A stretch of 8,192 nucleotides of DNA from the NCBI GenBank assembly GCA_902463235.1, contig CABQER010000038.1, positions 1-8,192 on the forward strand. Reading direction: 5' to 3'. Both the position numbers and the translations under genes were made by a program. A model generated the notes under the pieces. The model worked only from the letters and a program-made list of their open reading frames with translations. It was not told the DNA's origin and made no database searches. This document shows, piece by piece, positions 5,190 through 8,192 of this stretch (positions are counted from its first letter, which is position 1; every line of letters starts with the position of its first letter). The stretch is from an uncultured Faecalibacterium sp. (GTDB taxonomy: Bacteria > Bacillota > Clostridia > Oscillospirales > Ruminococcaceae).

Positions 5190-6323
5190 TCAGACGTTGA
5201 ACAGGAACTCGATCACATCGCCATCGTTGACAACGTATTCCTTGCCCTCGGTGCGCTGCAGACCCTTGGCCTTGACGGCGGCGTAATCGAAGTTGTTGGC
5301 TTCCAGATCGCTGTAGCCAATGACGCTGGCACGGATGAAGCCGCGCTCGAAATCGCTGTGGATCTTGCCGGCAGCCTGCGGTGCCTTGGTGCCCTTGCGG
5401 ATGGTCCATGCGCGGCACTCCTTCTTGCCGTCGGTCAGGAAGGAGATCAGGCCCAGCAGATCATAGCTGGCAGTGATGAGGTTGTCCAGACCACTGGCTT
5501 CAATGCCCATTTCAGCCAGAAAAGCCTTCTTTTCCTCGGGAGAATAGTCGGCGATATCCTCCTCGGTCTTGGCGCAGATGGGAATGTAGCGTGCGCCCTC
5601 TTCCTTGGCGCGTGCGGCCACCAGCGGGACATACTTGTTGTTTTCGATGCCCTCCATCAGGTCGTCCTCGCCCACGTTGCAGGCGTACAGCACCGGCTTT
5701 GCGCTCAGCAGGCCCATTTCATGCAGAACAGCTTGCTGCTCGGCATCGCCCTCGTCAAAATCGAAGCTGCGGGCAGGCTTGCCGGCGCTCAGGTGGTCGG
5801 CCAGCTGCTGCAGCCATGCGGCTTCGGCGGCAGCGCCCTTGTTGTTGCCGCTCTTGGCAGCCTTTGCCATGCGGCCTGCGCGGTTCTGCACCACCTCAAG
5901 GTCGGACAGGATCAGCTCGTAGTCGATGGCATCGATGTCGGCAATGGGGTCCACGGCCTCAGCCTTGGAAACATCCTCCACCACATGGATGATGTTGTCA
6001 TCGTCAAAGCAGCGCACCACATGCACAATGGCGTCGCACTCGCGGATGTGGCCCAGGAACTTGTTGCCCAGACCCGCGCCCTGACTGGCACCCTTCACAA
6101 GACCTGCGATATCCACAAATTCCACGATGGCAGGGGTCTTTTTATTGGTCTGCCAGATCTCGGCCAGCTTGTCCAGACGCTTGTCCGGCACGGCTACGAT
6201 GCCGCTGTTCGGCTCGATGGTGCAGAAGGGATAGTTTGCGGCTTCTGCGTTCTTGGTGGAGGTGATGGCATTGAACAGAGTGGACTTGCCGACATTCGGG
6301 AGCCCCACGATACCTAATTTCAT
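5190..6323 (-). CDS. ychF: YchF/OLA1-family redox-regulated ATPase
   Basis: This Obg-related P-loop protein prefers ATP over GTP and binds ribosomes; it is linked to stress responses and translation control. The 377 residues are slightly longer than the E. coli protein. The sequence shows the G1 loop GLPNVGKST (7-15), conserved Cys34 in YPFCTIEPN, G3 as DIAGL (71-75), and the altered G4 as NVGE (216-219) in place of NKxD, which explains the ATP preference in the family. A coiled-coil insertion covers about 135-205 and a C-terminal TGS domain about 290-373, including AAGKIHSDFERGFIRA (317-332), ending in the typical FLFNV. It appears intact. The ATG at 6323 has AAGGAG (reverse complement at 6333-6338) 9 bases upstream. 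A promoter lies at 6387-6415, and repeat copy 2 separates the gene from mtnN downstream. Confidence 0.97.
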   Translation of the reverse strand: MKLGIVGLPNVGKSTLFNAITSTKNAEAANYPFCTIEPNSGIVAVPDKRLDKLAEIWQTNKKTPAIVEFVDIAGLVKGASQGAGLGNKFLGHIRECDAIVHVVRCFDDDNIIHVVEDVSKAEAVDPIADIDAIDYELILSDLEVVQNRAGRMAKAAKSGNNKGAAAEAAWLQQLADHLSAGKPARSFDFDEGDAEQQAVLHEMGLLSAKPVLYACNVGEDDLMEGIENNKYVPLVAARAKEEGARYIPICAKTEEDIADYSPEEKKAFLAEMGIEASGLDNLITASYDLLGLISFLTDGKKECRAWTIRKGTKAPQAAGKIHSDFERGFIRASVIGYSDLEANNFDYAAVKAKGLQRTEGKEYVVNDGDVIEFLFNV

Positions 6324-6386
6324 TTTATTATACTCCTTGCGAAAAAGATTTCACGCTGCGGTAAAAAGCGATATTATAACAGGATA

Positions 6387-6415
6387 ATTGTAGCACAATG
6401 GACGTTTTTTCTCAA
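6387..6415 (-). promoter_or_regulatory. Promoter of ychF
   Basis: On the minus strand, TTGAGA (reverse complement at 6410-6415) and TACAAT (reverse complement at 6387-6392) are separated by exactly 17 bases, with a TGC extended -10 before TACAAT. A second TATAAT lies just downstream (reverse complement at 6373-6378) without a well-spaced -35. The start would be near 6380, giving a leader of about 57 bases. Confidence 0.75.
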
Positions 6416-6431
6416 TACTCACTTAAGTGGA

Positions 6432-6478
6432 AACGAAAAGCCGCCCGTGGAAAAGCAGTGCTGCTTTTCCACGGGCGG
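6432..6478 (-). terminator. Intrinsic terminator of the M18 aminopeptidase gene
   Basis: CCGCCCGTGGAAAAGCAG (6441-6458) and its exact reverse complement (6461-6478) form a very stable hairpin with 16 or more base pairs. On the minus strand it is followed by CTTTTCGTTT. It lies 26 bases after the aminopeptidase stop and just upstream of the ychF promoter, so it separates the two units. Confidence 0.88.
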
Positions 6479-6504
6479 TCCCTATGATTCAGGTTGTACG
6501 GGCC

Positions 6505-7821
6505 TTACTTGCTGATGGTAAGGGTGCCGGACGCGGTCTCCTCAAAATGGCTGGCGTAGAATTCCTCCATCAGCCGGATGAGAGAAACGATGTCCCGGGC
6601 ACCGGCGGTCTCGTAGCAGGAGTGCATGGCCAGCTGGGGCAGGCCGATGTCCACGCAGTTCATGGATACCTGTGCCATGGCAAGGTTGCCCAGAGTGCTG
6701 CCGCCGACTTTATCGGAACGGTTGGCAAAATACTGCAGCGGGACACCGGCGCGGGCGGCAAGCTCCTTTGCCACGGCCATGCTCATGCCGTCGCTGGTGT
6801 ACTTCTGGCCGGCGTGGACCTTGACCACAACGCCCTCGTTCATGTAGGTGCAGTTGTTCACATCGGTGTATTCCGGGTGGTTGGGGTGCACGGCGTGGGC
6901 GTTATCGGCGCTGAACATGAAGCTGGACGCCACCGCACGGTGGAAGTCCTCATCGCCGGGGCAGACGTTCTGCGCGATGCGGTGCAGAACGTCGTACAGG
7001 AAGGTGGAAGCCGCGCCCTGCTTGGTGCCGGAACCCACTTCTTCGTTGTCGAAAAAGGCGGCAACATTGATGGACTGGGCGCTGTGTGCGTTCAGAAAAC
7101 CTTTCAGGATGCCGAACACACACTGCTGGTCATCCAGACGGCCGGAGGAGATGAACTCCTCATTGCAGCCCCAGACGGCGGCCTTTTCGCGGATGCAGAG
7201 GAACAGGTCGCTGCCAAGGATCTGGTCTTCTGCGACCTGCAGCTCAGCGGCGATCAGCTTTTTCAGCACGCCTTCCTCGGCGGCACCGCCCAGCAGGGGC
7301 AGCATATCCACCTGCTTGTTGTAGGAAGCCTTGTCGTTGACCTCGCGGTTCATATGGATGGCCACGCTGGGGATCATCAGCAGGTCGCGGTCCAGCGTGA
7401 GCAGGTGGGAGGTGATGGCATCGTTCTCCTTTATCAGCACGCGGCCTGCCACCGACAGCGGCCTGTCCATCCATGTGGAGCAGATCATGCCGCCGTAGCC
7501 CTCGGTGTTCAGCTTGGTGTACTTCCGGCCCATGTGGATCTCGGCGTTTTCCTTGATGCGGAAGCAGGGGGAATCCGTGTGGGCAGCGGCCACGTTGAAG
7601 CTGTAGTTTTCCAGCTGTTCTCCCATGCGGAATGCAAGGATGCTGGAGCCGTTGCGGCAGACAAAATAGCTCCCGCCGGGTTCCAGCTGCCACCGGCGGC
7701 TCTCCAGCAGCTCGGAAAAGCCCTCCTTCAGCAGGATGTTCCGGACGGATGCAGTGGTGTGGTATGCGGTAGGATTGCCGTCAATGAAGGACAGCAGCTC
7801 CTGTACTTCTTTTTCGATCAT
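6505..7821 (-). CDS. apeB: M18-family metallo-aminopeptidase (aspartyl aminopeptidase-like)
   Basis: This cytoplasmic di-zinc exopeptidase removes N-terminal residues, often acidic ones, from peptides, typically as a dodecamer. The 438 residues fit the family. Metal ligands and catalytic residues are visible in order: AAAHTDSPCFRIK (His81, Asp83), SSGRLDDQQ (Asp230), FFDNEEVGSGTKQGA (Glu260, Glu261), SADNAHAVHPN (Asp306) and GLPQLAMHSCYETAG (His400). I chose the ATG at 7819-7821 rather than the one 15 bases upstream at 7834-7836, because GGAGGG (reverse complement at 7829-7834) lies 7 bases before it and overlaps the upstream ATG. The upstream ATG has no well-spaced ribosome binding site and would lie less than 20 bases from the predicted transcription start. 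The gene has its own promoter and terminator, so it is a single unit. Confidence 0.95.
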   Translation of the reverse strand: MIEKEVQELLSFIDGNPTAYHTTASVRNILLKEGFSELLESRRWQLEPGGSYFVCRNGSSILAFRMGEQLENYSFNVAAAHTDSPCFRIKENAEIHMGRKYTKLNTEGYGGMICSTWMDRPLSVAGRVLIKENDAITSHLLTLDRDLLMIPSVAIHMNREVNDKASYNKQVDMLPLLGGAAEEGVLKKLIAAELQVAEDQILGSDLFLCIREKAAVWGCNEEFISSGRLDDQQCVFGILKGFLNAHSAQSINVAAFFDNEEVGSGTKQGAASTFLYDVLHRIAQNVCPGDEDFHRAVASSFMFSADNAHAVHPNHPEYTDVNNCTYMNEGVVVKVHAGQKYTSDGMSMAVAKELAARAGVPLQYFANRSDKVGGSTLGNLAMAQVSMNCVDIGLPQLAMHSCYETAGARDIVSLIRLMEEFYASHFEETASGTLTISK

Positions 7822-7860
7822 TGGAAGACCCTCCATGGATTTATCGGTTTGGATGCTCCT

Positions 7861-7889
7861 ATTCTACTTCTGCTGTTTGCGCTTTGCAA
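7861..7889 (-). promoter_or_regulatory. Promoter of the M18 aminopeptidase gene
   Basis: On the minus strand TTGCAA (7884-7889, self-complementary) and TAGAAT (reverse complement at 7861-7866) are 17 bases apart. The start would be near 7854, leaving a leader of about 33 bases to the ATG at 7821. Confidence 0.65.
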
Positions 7890-7920
7890 TAGCCGGCCCT
7901 GCGGGCGGGGAAGAATTTGT

Positions 7921-7949
7921 TTTACATTGCGCGGGTTCTATAGTATACT
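7921..7949 (+). promoter_or_regulatory. Promoter of the cysteine desulfidase family gene
   Basis: TTTACA (7921-7926) and TATACT (7944-7949) are 17 bases apart and directed to the right. The start would be near 7956, about 40 bases before the ATG. The -35 boxes of this and the opposing promoter are 31 bases apart; the short palindrome AGTATACT covers the -10. Confidence 0.75.
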
Positions 7950-7996
7950 ATTCCTGTTGGTAAATATCGAATCGACAGGAAAGGCAGGGAACCGTC

Positions 7997-8192
7997 ATGG
8001 AACGCAGTGATCCGCGCTATCAGGCGTATGTGGAAATATTAAAGGAAGAACTGATCCCGGCAATGGGCTGCACCGAACCTATTGCGCTGGCTTATGCCGC
8101 AGCCAAAGCCCGCGAAGTGCTGGGCATGCTGCCCGAAAGCGTGCAGCTGCAGGTGAGCGGCAGCATTATTAAGAATGTGAAGAGCGTCATCG
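7997..8192 (+). CDS. L-cysteine desulfidase / UPF0597 (YhaM/CyuA-like) family protein (5' part only)
   Basis: The first 65 residues are visible before the right edge. Members of this family break down L-cysteine to pyruvate, ammonia and sulfide using an iron-sulfur cluster, and are related to the alpha subunit of serine dehydratase. The evidence is the N-terminal helix RYQAYVEILKEELIPAMGCTEPIALAY (the piece MGCTEPIALA at 23-32 is the family hallmark, with Cys25) followed by a VSGSIIKN segment (53-60) typical of the next strand. The ATG at 7997 has AGGGA at 7986-7990, 6 bases upstream, with AGGAAAGG just before it. It has its own promoter and is divergent from the aminopeptidase gene. Substrate cannot be settled from the fragment. 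Confidence 0.85.
   Translation, partial: MERSDPRYQAYVEILKEELIPAMGCTEPIALAYAAAKAREVLGMLPESVQLQVSGSIIKNVKSVI

Noticed and set aside
5358..6317. 319-codon open frame antisense to ychF
   Set aside because: It is a shadow of the conserved ychF gene with no motif or ribosome binding site.
6427..8010. 527-codon open frame antisense to the M18 aminopeptidase
   Set aside because: It starts inside the terminator hairpin and runs through both divergent promoters; it is a codon-bias shadow of the aminopeptidase gene.
1..8192. CRISPR array, transposase, phage or toxin-antitoxin system
   Set aside because: No regular direct repeats with spacers and no coding sequence resembling such proteins on either strand.

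Overview
The window looks like chromosomal DNA from a gut Firmicute of the Oscillospiraceae, most probably Faecalibacterium or a close relative. This is inferred from the GC-rich coding sequence with AT-rich promoters, strong AGGAGG-type ribosome binding sites, the housekeeping gene content, and hairpin-rich intergenic repeats of a kind I associate with that group. No database search was run. No phage, plasmid, insertion sequence, CRISPR array, tRNA or rRNA gene is visible.

Layout from left to right: a partial alanyl-tRNA editing protein (AlaX/AlaRS editing-domain family, minus strand, cut by the left edge); a gene-free stretch of about 530 bases, most of it a repeat element with terminal inverted repeats (copy 1, 498-863); malQ (4-alpha-glucanotransferase, plus); a 280-base gap with a good extended -10 promoter and a structured leader; a GGDEF-fold protein whose catalytic residues are replaced (plus); an intrinsic terminator that runs straight into the start of a small helical protein of unknown function (plus); a second kind of hairpin-rich repeat between convergent genes, serving as a two-way terminator; mtnN (MTA/SAH nucleosidase, minus); copy 2 of the first repeat, inverted and shortened (4951-5178); ychF (OLA1/YchF ATPase, minus) with its own promoter; an intrinsic terminator; an M18 aminopeptidase (minus); a divergent promoter pair; and the start of a cysteine desulfidase/UPF0597 family gene (plus), cut by the right edge.

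The genes are mostly single transcription units in central metabolism and housekeeping: glucan processing (malQ), methylthioadenosine/S-adenosylhomocysteine recycling (mtnN), sulfur amino acid breakdown (right-edge gene), peptide breakdown (aminopeptidase), translation quality control (alanyl-tRNA editing) and ribosome-associated stress (ychF). They do not form a pathway operon. The most unusual content is between and beside them: the paired repeat with compensating stem changes, the GGDEF protein without a GGDEF motif behind a foldable leader, and the terminator that carries the next gene's ribosome binding site.
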